NCBI RefSeq assembly: GCF_003703475.1
Contig: NZ_RDQM01000006.1
Location: 124,001-188,000 of the forward strand
Direction of reading: 5' to 3'
Length of the DNA: 64,000 nt
DNA from: Allofranklinella schreckenbergeri
GTDB lineage: Bacteria > Pseudomonadota > Gammaproteobacteria > Burkholderiales > Burkholderiaceae_C
Below, one piece after another: positions 48,850 through 56,527 of the stretch; position 1 is the first letter of the stretch, and each line of letters starts with the position of its first letter. The notes beneath the pieces are model-generated. The model had not been told where the DNA came from, ran no database searches, and was given only the letters and a program-made list of their open reading frames with translations. The position numbers were made by a program, and so were the translations under genes.

Positions 48850-48891
48850 CACCAAGCCCCTGCGCAGCCGCATTGCGCAAGGGGCTTGGTG
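48850..48891 (+). terminator. Hairpin terminator after rpoC
   Basis: Arms CACCAAGCCCCT-GCGCA and TGCGC-A-AGGGGCTTGGTG pair over about 17 bp around GCCGCAT. The T-run is poor, so it may act with Rho or as an mRNA 3' stabiliser. A second small hairpin, CGCCCGC-TTTT-GCGGGCG, lies near 48945-48962. Confidence 0.7.
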
Positions 48892-48969
48892 CAGTGTTGC
48901 GGTATCTCCTGCTGTATGCCGCGCTGCATGCATACCAACCACGCCCGCTTTTCGCGGGCGTTGTCATGT

Positions 48970-49101
48970 CCACGCCTGGATGGCCCAAAACCGCTGGCTG
49001 CCGATTTGCTGGTGGGCACGGGCGGCATGCGCAAAGTGCGCTGGGCTGCTGGCGGCAAGCGCAAAAGCGGCGGCGTGCGCATCATCTACTTTGAAATATA
49101 G
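48970..49101 (+). pseudogene. Remnant of a RelE/HigB-type toxin gene
   Basis: The frame ending at TAG 49099 encodes PLAADLLVGTGGMRKVRWAA followed by GGKRKSGGVRIIYFEI, the central conserved block of the PF06296 RelE-like toxins (GTGGxRKxRWA, GKxGGxRVIYY). The family's N-terminal third and C-terminal third are missing: no start or matching sequence upstream, and a stop right after the block. No antitoxin gene follows. Confidence 0.7.
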
Positions 49102-49362
49102 CCATCAACGCGGTGTTGATGGCCGCTGCGCCGCGCAGCGTCCAGTGCTGATGCCTGTCAAAAGACAACTCCCCGCAACCCGGCACAGTGCGCCCACTGG
49201 TCAAGCGATACTTCTGCGATCACAACAACGCTGTCACCGAGGCGGGCGGGGTGGGATGCCTGAGCGAGCGCACCGAGTCTTCTGAAGTTGCAAGAATTTC
49301 CTGGCCCTCTTGTGGACTTTTTCGGCCGCCGTCTGCGCTTGAAAACACACGGAACGCCCCTT

Positions 49363-49438
49363 TTTTACAAATCAAAAAGAAATAAAAATGCCTTATTTCG
49401 GCAATATGGTAAATGATATATTTTTCTTTTGAATAAAA
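49363..49438 (+). repeat. 77-bp AT-rich palindromic element, copy H
   Basis: Adjacent to the 3' end of the TetR gene. Left arm TTTTTACAAATCAAAAAGAA, core TGCCTTATTTCGGCAATATG, right arm TTTTTCTTTTGAATAAAA. The right arm has lost its final TTTGTAA. Confidence 0.88.
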
Positions 49439-49447
49439 TGATTGGCG

Positions 49448-50068
49448 TTACAAGGAGGCAGGCGTTTGCACCTGCATCACCAGCAAAGCGCCGGTGATGA
49501 GCGCTTGCATGCCCAGGGTGAATTCGTGCTCCAGCTCGGCGGTTTCGGCAGCTTGCTCGGTGGTGGTTTGCGCGGTGTGGCGGCCTGTGGCGGTGTAAAC
49601 CGTATCGGCGGCGGCAAAGGCATGAAAGGCGATGGTGGCCAGCAGCCTGCGCGCCTGCTCGTGGCCGATGCCATAACGGCTGGCGACTTGGCGCTGGTGC
49701 TGCTCGATGCGCGAGAGCATGGAGGGCGTGGCCGCCATGCGCCGGATGACGTAGGGCGTGATGCCCGGGTGCGCCTGCACAAAGGCCTGGATGCCAGCGG
49801 TGAAGGCGACGAGATAGGCGGGCAAATCGTGGCTGTCCTCGCAGGGCGGAATTTGCCAGCGGCTGAAGATTTCCTCCGCCACGAGGCGCTTGAGTTCCTC
49901 CAGATTGGCAACGTGCTTGTACAGCGCCATGTGGCTGACGCCCAGCGCAGCGGCGACGCCGACAAAGGTGATGTGCGGCAAGCCTATTGCCATGCCTGCT
50001 TGCGCGATGCGCTCGCGGGTGATGGTGCGGGGGCGTCCGCGTGGGGTAGGGGCTTCGGGTGTGGTCAT
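49448..50068 (-). CDS. TetR-family transcriptional regulator
   Basis: A 206-residue regulator from ATG 50068, which has a strong CAAAGGAGGGAG site. A short basic leader (PRGRPRTITRERIAQAGM) begins the TetR HTH, with recognition segment VGVAAALGVSHMALYKHVAN. The C-terminal ligand/dimer domain is helical and His-rich (RIEQHQRQVASRYGIGHEQA). Divergent from a TonB-dependent receptor gene, which it plausibly controls. Effector unknown. Confidence 0.88.
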   Translation of the reverse strand: MTTPEAPTPRGRPRTITRERIAQAGMAIGLPHITFVGVAAALGVSHMALYKHVANLEELKRLVAEEIFSRWQIPPCEDSHDLPAYLVAFTAGIQAFVQAHPGITPYVIRRMAATPSMLSRIEQHQRQVASRYGIGHEQARRLLATIAFHAFAAADTVYTATGRHTAQTTTEQAAETAELEHEFTLGMQALITGALLVMQVQTPASL

Positions 50069-50098
50069 CTCCCTCCTTTGCTGGTGTTGCATTTGAAA

Positions 50099-50174
50099 AT
50101 TTTATACATCAAAGAGAAATGAAAATGCCTTTTTTGGGCAATTATTTTCTATCCCGGTTTTCCTTTGATATGCA
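50099..50174 (+). repeat. 77-bp AT-rich palindromic element, copy I
   Basis: In the divergent promoter region between the TetR and receptor genes. Left arm TTTTATACATCAAAGAGAAA, core TGCCTTTTTTGGGCAATTAT, right arm GGTTTTCCTTTGATATGCAT. Its location could affect expression of either gene. Confidence 0.85.
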
Positions 50175-50332
50175 TCCTTGGGGCGCCTTGGCAGGCGGCT
50201 TGCAGTCATTAAGTTTAATGTGTGAAACTATTTAAAAAATTTAGTTTATAGTAATGCAATTAATTGAGATTGCGCCGTTGCCATGTTTGGGCATGCCCAG
50301 GCATGGCGCAGGCTCCGAGGAAAGGAAACGGT

Positions 50333-52519
50333 ATGGGTAAACGGTGTGTGGGTGCGCGGCAATTGGTTGCGCCTCTTTCTGGCATGGCGCTGGCGGTGCG
50401 TGTGGGTTTGTGTGCGCTGGTCTGGCCGGCGGGGCCTGCGCTGGCGCAATCTCAATCGCAGGCCGACGGGGCGCAGGCAGCGGTGTTGCCTGCAGTGACG
50501 GTGACGGGCCAGGCCGCATCGCCTGCGGCGCTGCCCTATGCGGGCGGGCAGGTCAGTGGTGGCGGCCGCATGGGGTTGCTGGGCGAGCGCGATTTCATGG
50601 AGACGCCGCTGGCGAGCATCTCCTACACCGAAGCTTTCATCGACGAGCAAAACGCGCCCGATGTGCAGGGCGTGATTGCGCGCAACGATGCGTCGGTGTT
50701 CCTCAGCGGCATCCCCGGTGAGCATTTGGAGAGCTATTCCATCCGCGGCTTTGCCATGGATGCGGGCGATGTCAGCGTCGATGGCCTGGCGGGCATGGGA
50801 TCGAGCTACCGCAATATGCCCGAGCGGTTCGAGCGTGTGGAAGTGCTCAAAGGCCCTTCCGCGATGCTGGGTGGCATGGCGCCGCATGGCTCGGTGGGTG
50901 GGTCGGTGAATCTGGTGCCCAAGCGCGCGGGCGCTGCGCCGCTGACGCGCCTGACGCTGGGCATGCAGTCGGATGCGCACGGGCGCGCCCACCTGGATGT
51001 GGGGCGGCGCCTGGGCGCGCAGCAGCAGGTGGGCATCCGCCTCAATGCCATGGGCCGCAACGGCGCGATCGATGTGGAGGGGCAGAAGAAGAAAGCCCAT
51101 CTGGGCGCGCTGGCGCTGGATTGGCGCGGCGCGCAGGCGCGGGTTTTTGCCGATCTCTACAGCACGGGCGATCGCGTCAATGGCATGACGCGCGGGCTGA
51201 CGCTGGCGCCGGGCGTGGCCGTGCCCCAGCCCCCCAAGGCCACGATGTCATGGAACCCGCCCTGGGCCTTTTACGACGCCACGGCGCGCGGCGCTGCCTT
51301 GCGCGGCGAGTGGGATGTGAACGAGCGCCTGACGGCCTGGGCCGCCGCCGGGCGTAGCAAGAGCGGGCTGGGAACGCTCATGGGCCTGCCCACGGTGCTG
51401 GATGCGGCGGGCAACATGCGCCTGACTTTTGGCGGGGTGGACGAAACCATTACGCGCAAGTCGGCCGAGGCGGGCCTCAAAGGCAAGCTGCAAACCGCCG
51501 GCGTGGGGCATGAGTTCGCGCTCAACGTCACGCATTTGGAGGAGGACATCGCCCTTGACGGCTTTCGCCTGCGCGATACCTGGAGCACCAACCTCTACCA
51601 CCCCATTTGGGGCGCCGAGCTGCCGCGCCCGGTGCAAGCCCTCAGCCGCACCGAAACGCGCCTGCGCAGCGTGGGCGTGGCCGATACGCTCTCGCTCTGG
51701 CAAGGCCAGGTGCAACTGACCCTGGGCGTGCGCCGCCAAAGTGTGCGCACGCAGCAATTTCGCGCTGCGGGGGCGGCGCTGGGCCAGCGCTACGACGCCA
51801 GCGCCACCACACCGGCGGCGGCCGTGCTGGTCAAGCTCGGCGAGGGGCTTTCCCTCTACGCCAACGCCATGCAAGGGCTGAGCCAGGGCGCCATTGCGCC
51901 CGCAACGGCGGCCAACGCGGGCGAAGTCTTTGCGCCTTACAAGAGCAGGCAAAAAGAAATCGGCCTCAAGCTCGACCAAGGCCCATTCGCCCACACGCTG
52001 AGCGTGTACGAAATCCGACGCCCCAGCCGCTATGTGGACCCTGTCAGCAACGTCTTTTCCTTTGGCGGCGAGCAACGCAACCGGGGCGTGGAGTGGAGCT
52101 TTTTCGGCGCGCCGCTGCCTGGCTGGCGCGTGATGGGCGGCGTGGCCTACAGCGATGCCAAAGTCACCCGCGCCGAGGTGGCCGCCCACGTGGGCCAGCA
52201 GGCCACGGGCCAGCCCCGGTGGCAAGCCAAGCTCGGCGCCGAGTGGGATGTGCCCGCCGTGCCCGGGCTGACCGCCAGCGCCCATGCCCAATACGCAGCG
52301 CGCCAATACCTCAGCGCCGACAACGCTCTCTCCGTCCCCGGTCGGGCGGTGTTCGATCTGGGGGCGCGCTACGCCACCCGGGCGGCCGGTTATCCGCTCA
52401 CGCTGCGCGCGGGCGTGCGCAATGTGGCCAACAAAACCTATTGGGCCAAGCCGCACTACACCAGCCTGGGCCTGGGCGCGCCGCGCAGCTTCCAGCTCTC
52501 GGCCACGGTGGATTTTTAA
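50333..52519 (+). CDS. TonB-dependent siderophore receptor (FhuA/FoxA-like)
   Basis: A 728-residue receptor from ATG 50333, with GAGGAAAGGAAACGGT upstream. Signal peptide ends PAGPALAQS. A TonB box region (VLPAVTVTGQA) and a plug domain with YSIRGFAMDAGDVSVDG, PERFERVEVLKGPSAML and GGSVNLVPKRA follow, then a barrel ending FQLSATVDF. The plug pattern fits the hydroxamate/ferrichrome-type siderophore receptor group. An AT-rich stretch with NATNAT-like hexamers at about 50251-50273 could be a Fur site; the match is weak. The ligand is not determinable here. Confidence 0.9.
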   Translation: MGKRCVGARQLVAPLSGMALAVRVGLCALVWPAGPALAQSQSQADGAQAAVLPAVTVTGQAASPAALPYAGGQVSGGGRMGLLGERDFMETPLASISYTEAFIDEQNAPDVQGVIARNDASVFLSGIPGEHLESYSIRGFAMDAGDVSVDGLAGMGSSYRNMPERFERVEVLKGPSAMLGGMAPHGSVGGSVNLVPKRAGAAPLTRLTLGMQSDAHGRAHLDVGRRLGAQQQVGIRLNAMGRNGAIDVEGQKKKAHLGALALDWRGAQARVFADLYSTGDRVNGMTRGLTLAPGVAVPQPPKATMSWNPPWAFYDATARGAALRGEWDVNERLTAWAAAGRSKSGLGTLMGLPTVLDAAGNMRLTFGGVDETITRKSAEAGLKGKLQTAGVGHEFALNVTHLEEDIALDGFRLRDTWSTNLYHPIWGAELPRPVQALSRTETRLRSVGVADTLSLWQGQVQLTLGVRRQSVRTQQFRAAGAALGQRYDASATTPAAAVLVKLGEGLSLYANAMQGLSQGAIAPATAANAGEVFAPYKSRQKEIGLKLDQGPFAHTLSVYEIRRPSRYVDPVSNVFSFGGEQRNRGVEWSFFGAPLPGWRVMGGVAYSDAKVTRAEVAAHVGQQATGQPRWQAKLGAEWDVPAVPGLTASAHAQYAARQYLSADNALSVPGRAVFDLGARYATRAAGYPLTLRAGVRNVANKTYWAKPHYTSLGLGAPRSFQLSATVDF

Positions 52520-52547
52520 GCGTCAAAGCACTTTGAGCAGTTGCGCC

Positions 52548-52865
52548 ATGCACGCCCCCATCTCTTTGCACGGCATGTTGGCCCAAGTCGCCGGGCACTG
52601 GCAGCCGCACATCCTGCACTGCGGCGATTTCGGTTTGCGTTTTGTGCGGTTTGCGGGCGATTTCGAGTGGCACCGCCATGCGCATAGCGACAAGGCTGTG
52701 CTGGTGCTCAGCGGTGAAATGGGCATCCGCTTTGAAGGCGGGGCCGAGCCGGTGCGCATTCGCGCGGGTGAGTTGTTCGTGTTGCCCAAAGGGGTGCTGC
52801 ACCAGCCGTATGCCGAGCGTGAATGCGGCATCGTGTTGCTGGAGCTGGCCGGGCGCGGGGGGTGA
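52548..52865 (+). CDS. Small cupin-domain protein
   Basis: A 105-residue single-domain cupin. The metal-binding motif 1 is EWHRHAHSDKAVLVLSGEMG and motif 2 is LPKGVLHQPYAE. It follows the siderophore receptor by 28 bases on the same strand and may be co-transcribed. The ATG at 52548 has a weak ribosome site. Similar small cupins sense or bind small ligands; no reaction can be assigned. The longer frame that runs back into the receptor gene is a shadow. Confidence 0.8.
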   Translation: MHAPISLHGMLAQVAGHWQPHILHCGDFGLRFVRFAGDFEWHRHAHSDKAVLVLSGEMGIRFEGGAEPVRIRAGELFVLPKGVLHQPYAERECGIVLLELAGRGG

Positions 52866-52935
52866 TGTTGCGCTGGGGCAGGGCGGCAGCCAAGGGAGCG
52901 TAAAAGCCTGCCGCTCTGCCTGTCTTTGCTTTTCA

Positions 52936-53011
52936 TTTATCGATCAAAAGGATAAAAAATCGCCTTGTTTTGGCATGATCTGTATGAAGCCTATTTTCCT
53001 TTGATGTAAAA
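52936..53011 (+). repeat. 77-bp AT-rich palindromic element, copy J
   Basis: Left arm ATTTATCGATCAAAAGGATA, core CGCCTTGTTTTGGCATGATC, right arm TATTTTCCTTTGATGTAAAA. Forms a pair with copy K only a few bases away. Confidence 0.9.
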
Positions 53012-53016
53012 ATATA

Positions 53017-53088
53017 TTTTTCAAATCAAAGGAAAAAGGTGTTCTTTCCAGTCATGCCGAAACAGGGTGATTTTTTTTCCTTTGATGG
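53017..53088 (-). repeat. AT-rich palindromic element, copy K (inverted orientation)
   Basis: Left arm TTTTCAAATCAAAGGAAAAA, right arm TTTTTTTCCTTTGATGG. The core on the minus strand reads CCCTGTTTCGGCATGACT. It is the inverted neighbour of copy J and slightly shorter than the family norm. Confidence 0.88.
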
Positions 53089-53326
53089 CCAAGGGCTGGG
53101 CGCGGGTGGCGCATTGGGGTTGTTTGGGGTGGTGTTTGGAGCGCGCTTTTGCCGCGCCGCGCGCGCGCCTGCATTGGCCTTGATCCCCCGCGCCGCAGGA
53201 CGGTTGCAAACGGAAACAATGGTACATTGCTTGCCGATTGCCCGGCTGGGCGCAGCGCGTGCCCATGCAGGCCCAGGGCTGGCAATCGGTTGAGTTTTAT
53301 CGCATCACGCACCCGGAGGAGTCCCC

Positions 53327-54499
53327 ATGGCGGCAATGCAGCGCTTGCTGAGAATGATGGCTGAGAACAAGGCGTCCGACATTTACATTTCGGCCCATTC
53401 GCCCGTGCTCATCAAGATTCGTGGCGAGACCATCCCCGTCAACCAGCAGGTGCTCAGCCCCGAGTCCACGCTCAAGCTGCTGCGCGAAATCGTCTCGGCC
53501 GAGCGCATTGCCGAGCTCGAGCGCACGGGCGAGCTGAACATGGCCGTGCCGCTGGAAGGGGTAGGGCGGTTTCGCGTCAGCGCCATGCGCCAGCGCGGCA
53601 GCTATGCGGTGGTGATTCGCTACATCCCGCGCGATATCCCCGAACTCTCCACCCTGCGCCTGCCGCCCGTGCTGGAAGATTTGGCGATGGAAAAACGCGG
53701 CCTGATCCTGCTGGTGGGCGCCACCGGCTCGGGCAAGAGTACGACGATTGCCTCCATGATGGACTTGCGCAACCGCCAAGCCTCGGGCCACATCCTCACC
53801 ATCGAGGATCCGATCGAATACGAATTCACCAACCGCCGCAGCGTGGTCAACCAGCGCGAGGTCGGCAGCGACACCGAATCGCTGCAAACGGGTCTGAAAA
53901 ACGCCCTGCGCCAGGCGCCGGACGTGATCCAGATCGGCGAAATTCGCGACCGCGACACCATGTCCGCCGCGCTGGCTTACGCGCAATCGGGCCACTTGTG
54001 CATCTCCACCTTGCACGCCAACAACAGTTACCACGCGCTCAACCGGATCTTGAGCTTTTACCCCGTCGAAGTGCGCCCGACCATGCTGGGCGATTTGGCC
54101 GCCACGCTCAAGGCCGTGATCTCGCAGCGCCTGCTGCGCGCCATTGATGGCGAGCGCATCCCGGCGGTGGAGGTGCTGCTCAACACCAAGCTGGTGTCCG
54201 AGCTGATCGAGGCGGCCGATTTCTCCGGCATCCGCGACGCCATGCAGCAATCCATGTCCGAAGGCTCGCAAACCTTTGAGGAATCGCTGGCCTTCATGGT
54301 CGGCCAGGGGCTGATCGACCGCAAGGAAGCCTTCAGCTACGCCGATTCGCCCACCAACCTCATGTGGCGCTTGCAAAACGACTTTGCCATGGCCGCCAAC
54401 GCCGCCAAGGCGCGCGTGCAGGCGGCGGAGGAAAACAACGACGAAGCGCCTTCGTTCACCGAGTTCACGCTGGATGTGCGCGAGAAGGAGGAAACCTGA
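53327..54499 (+). CDS. pilU: Type IV pilus retraction accessory ATPase PilU
   Basis: A 390-residue PilT/PilU-type ATPase. Walker A is GATGSGKST at residues 131-139, the Asp box is TIEDPIEYEF, Walker B region DVIQIGEIRDRDTM, and the His box is STLHANNSYHALNRIL. The HANNxxxALxRIxxFxP wording and the long acidic C-terminus (EENNDEAPSFTEFTL) favour PilU over PilT. PilU works with PilT in pilus depolymerisation and twitching. pilT itself is not in the window. PilW (22965) is the other pilus gene here. Confidence 0.9.
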   Translation: MAAMQRLLRMMAENKASDIYISAHSPVLIKIRGETIPVNQQVLSPESTLKLLREIVSAERIAELERTGELNMAVPLEGVGRFRVSAMRQRGSYAVVIRYIPRDIPELSTLRLPPVLEDLAMEKRGLILLVGATGSGKSTTIASMMDLRNRQASGHILTIEDPIEYEFTNRRSVVNQREVGSDTESLQTGLKNALRQAPDVIQIGEIRDRDTMSAALAYAQSGHLCISTLHANNSYHALNRILSFYPVEVRPTMLGDLAATLKAVISQRLLRAIDGERIPAVEVLLNTKLVSELIEAADFSGIRDAMQQSMSEGSQTFEESLAFMVGQGLIDRKEAFSYADSPTNLMWRLQNDFAMAANAAKARVQAAEENNDEAPSFTEFTLDVREKEET

Positions 54500-54555
54500 G
54501 CGCCTCTTTCGCGCCCCCGTCAGTGATCGCTCTCAGCCGCCTTTCGAGGTGGCTT

Positions 54556-54630
54556 TTTTCGATCAAAGTAGAAATAATATCAATATGGAATTGCCTAAAC
54601 GGCATGATTTTATTGCTTTTGATTGGTAAA
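54556..54630 (+). repeat. 77-bp AT-rich palindromic element, copy L
   Basis: Downstream of pilU. Left arm TTTTTCGATCAAAGTAGAAA, core TTGCCTAAACGGCATGATTT (two bases shorter inside the loop than the consensus), right arm TTGCTTTTGATTGGTAAA. Confidence 0.82.
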
Positions 54631-54730
54631 TAACTTGGGCGAAAAAACGCTGATCGCCAAGGACTACATCTTTTGCCGCCCCTCGTTGATATCGCAGGGA
54701 TACAACCGGGGCGTACAATCCGTTGCTTTT

Positions 54731-54773
54731 CGCGATGCATAGCGCTTGGCGTTATGCGTTTTTCACTATCGCG
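54731..54773 (+). promoter_or_regulatory. Inverted repeats upstream of modA (candidate molybdate-regulator site)
   Basis: GCATAGCG (54737-54744) faces CGTTATGC (54750-54757) with one mismatch. Outside this CGCGAT (54731) faces ATCGCG (54768). CGTTAT-type half-sites recall ModE operators, but the half-site order here is not the E. coli one, so binding by ModE is only a suggestion. Confidence 0.4.
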
Positions 54774-54810
54774 GCCCCATCCGCTGGGCCGCACCACAGG
54801 ATTGTTCTGC

Positions 54811-55581
54811 ATGAAAAACGTCCGCTTGCCCTTCGCCCGTTGTCTGGTTGTTGCCGCCCTGGCCGTGGCTGCCCAAGGCAGTTGGGCCGAAACCATCACC
54901 GTTTCTGCCGCGGCCAGCCTCAAAGATGCCTTCACCGAGCTGGCCCAAAAATACGAGGCCAACAACCCGCAGGACAAAGTGCAGTTGAACTTCGGCGGCT
55001 CGGGCGCGCTGTTCCAGCAAATCGAAAAAGGCGCGCCGGTGGACGTGTTTGCCAGCGCCGATGAAAAGACCATGGACAAGGCCGAGCAGGCCAAGCTGGT
55101 GCTCGAGGGCACGCGCCAGACCTTCGTCACCAACACCCTGGTGCTGATCCAGCCCGCCAAGGGCCAGGCCCAGCTCGATTCGCTGCAAGCGCTGCAAGAC
55201 AAGGCGGTGGCGCGCATCGCCATCGGCAACCCCGAGAGCGTGCCCGTGGGCCGCTACACCAAGGCCGCGCTGGAGGCCGCCCAGCAGTGGGATGCGCTGC
55301 AACCCAAGCTCATCCTGGCCCAGAACGTGCGCCAGGCGCTGGACTATGTGGCCCGCGCGGAGGTGGATGCAGGCTTCGTCTATGGCACGGACGCCGCGCT
55401 GATGAAGGACAAGGTCAAGGTCGCCTACGTGGTGCCGGTGGAAAAAACGGTCAGCTACCCCATCGCCGTGATGAAAACCGGCGCTCAAGAAGCGGCCGCC
55501 AAGCGCTTTGTGGCGCTGGTGACTTCCCCCATCGGCCAGGGCGTGCTCAAGAGCTACGGCTTTGTGCCGGCGGTGAAATAA
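54811..55581 (+). CDS. modA: Molybdate ABC transporter substrate-binding protein
   Basis: A 256-residue periplasmic molybdate/tungstate-binding protein. The signal peptide ends QGSWAE. The hallmark start of the mature protein is ITVSAAASLKDAFTEL. FGGSGALFQQIEKGAPVDVF and ASADEKTMDKA line the ligand pocket, and ARAEVDAGFVYGTDA is the late signature. ATG 54811 is chosen for the signal peptide. First gene of modABC. Confidence 0.96.
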   Translation: MKNVRLPFARCLVVAALAVAAQGSWAETITVSAAASLKDAFTELAQKYEANNPQDKVQLNFGGSGALFQQIEKGAPVDVFASADEKTMDKAEQAKLVLEGTRQTFVTNTLVLIQPAKGQAQLDSLQALQDKAVARIAIGNPESVPVGRYTKAALEAAQQWDALQPKLILAQNVRQALDYVARAEVDAGFVYGTDAALMKDKVKVAYVVPVEKTVSYPIAVMKTGAQEAAAKRFVALVTSPIGQGVLKSYGFVPAVK

Positions 55582-55744
55582 AGCCGCTGTCAAAGCCGCT
55601 GCTGCCCACTGAAAGTCCATCGCACGAAAGCCCATCGCAGCAACCTGCGATGGGCCAGTCGCCATTACGCGCTGACTTGCCCCCTTGCGGCGCTGGCGCG
55701 CCTTGGTCCGTCAGCGCTTTTTTCTGTCTTGACGTATTTGACGC

Positions 55745-56434
55745 ATGCAATCCATTTGGGCCGAGGTGCTCGCGCCCCTGTCTCTTTCGCTGAAAGTGGC
55801 GTTCTGGGCCACGCTGCTGAGCGCCTTGCTGGGCACTGCGCTGGGTTTGTACCTGGCCAAAAGCCGACTGTGGCTGCGCAACGTGCTCGATACCGTATGC
55901 ACCCTGCCGATGGTGCTGCCGCCCACCGTCATGGGCTATTACCTGCTGGTGCTGTTTGGCAGTCACGGCCCGCTGGGCATGTGGCTGAAGCAAACGCTGG
56001 GCATCAACATGATCTTCAGCATCAACGGCGCCATCATCGCCGCCACGGTGGTGAGTTTTCCGCTGGTGTTCAAGCCCGCGCGCGCAGCCTTCGAGTCCAT
56101 CGACCCGCAACTGGAGCAAGCCGGGCGCGTGCTGGGCGTGCGCGAGGCGGGCATCTTGCTGCGCATCAGCCTGCCCCTGGCCTGGCGCGGCATCATGGCA
56201 GGCGTGATGCTGGGCTTTGTGCGCGCGCTGGGCGAGTTTGGCGCCACGCTGATGATTGCGGGCAGCATCCCGGGCAAAACGCAAACCCTCTCCATCGCCA
56301 TTTACGAGGCGGTGCAGGCGGGCAACGATGGCGTGGCCCATGTGCTGGCGCTGGTGATCTCCGGCGTGTGCATTGCGCTGCTGCTGCTGGCGACCTGGAT
56401 TACCCCGGGGCGTCGCAAGGCGCGCGGCGAGTAA
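55745..56434 (+). CDS. modB: Molybdate ABC transporter permease
   Basis: A 229-residue inner-membrane permease with about five transmembrane helices. The coupling-helix EAA motif is EQAGRVLGVREAGILLRISL with PLAWRGIMAGVMLGFVRALG, and GEFGATLMIAGSIPGKTQTL is the ModB signature. It is separated from modA by about 160 bases and from modC by repeat copy M. Confidence 0.96.
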   Translation: MQSIWAEVLAPLSLSLKVAFWATLLSALLGTALGLYLAKSRLWLRNVLDTVCTLPMVLPPTVMGYYLLVLFGSHGPLGMWLKQTLGINMIFSINGAIIAATVVSFPLVFKPARAAFESIDPQLEQAGRVLGVREAGILLRISLPLAWRGIMAGVMLGFVRALGEFGATLMIAGSIPGKTQTLSIAIYEAVQAGNDGVAHVLALVISGVCIALLLLATWITPGRRKARGE

Positions 56435-56513
56435 TTTTTATCAATCAATAGGATAAAAAATTGCCTTGTTTTGGCATGATTTGTAATAAGTCTTATTGAT
56501 TATTGATTTGTAA
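56435..56513 (+). repeat. 77-bp AT-rich palindromic element, copy M
   Basis: Inserted between modB and modC. Left arm TTTTTATCAATCAATAGGAT, core TTGCCTTGTTTTGGCATGAT, right arm TTGATTATTGATTTGTAAT. It starts one base after the modB stop and ends 14 bases before modC. Confidence 0.9.
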
Positions 56514-56527
56514 TTCAAGGCGGCGTC

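Larger units (their letters stand above)
48844..49447. other. Gap after rpoC: terminator, toxin remnant, repeat element
   Basis: About 600 bases with no intact gene. It holds the rpoC terminator hairpin, a RelE-family pseudogene (48970-49101) and repeat copy H (49363-49438). The stretch 49102-49360 contains short frames that I could not assign to any family. Confidence 0.7.
52866..53326. other. Intergenic region before pilU with two repeat elements
   Basis: A 461-base gap. Copies J and K of the dispersed element stand almost back to back in opposite orientation at 52936-53088. The remaining 240 bases up to pilU hold a GC-rich stretch without a convincing gene and CCGGAGGAG as the pilU ribosome site. 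Confidence 0.7.
54500..54810. other. Intergenic region before modA with repeat and operator-like sites
   Basis: A 311-base gap. It contains repeat copy L (54556-54630) and nested inverted repeats at 54731-54773 just before modA. No coding frame is convincing. Confidence 0.6.

Noticed and set aside
53039-53293. 85-codon plus-strand frame before pilU
   Set aside because: It starts inside repeat copy K and has no ribosome site or recognisable domain.
54500-54810. Molybdenum-cofactor riboswitch before modA
   Set aside because: I could not trace the conserved Moco aptamer pairing; the only clear structure is a pair of short inverted repeats.
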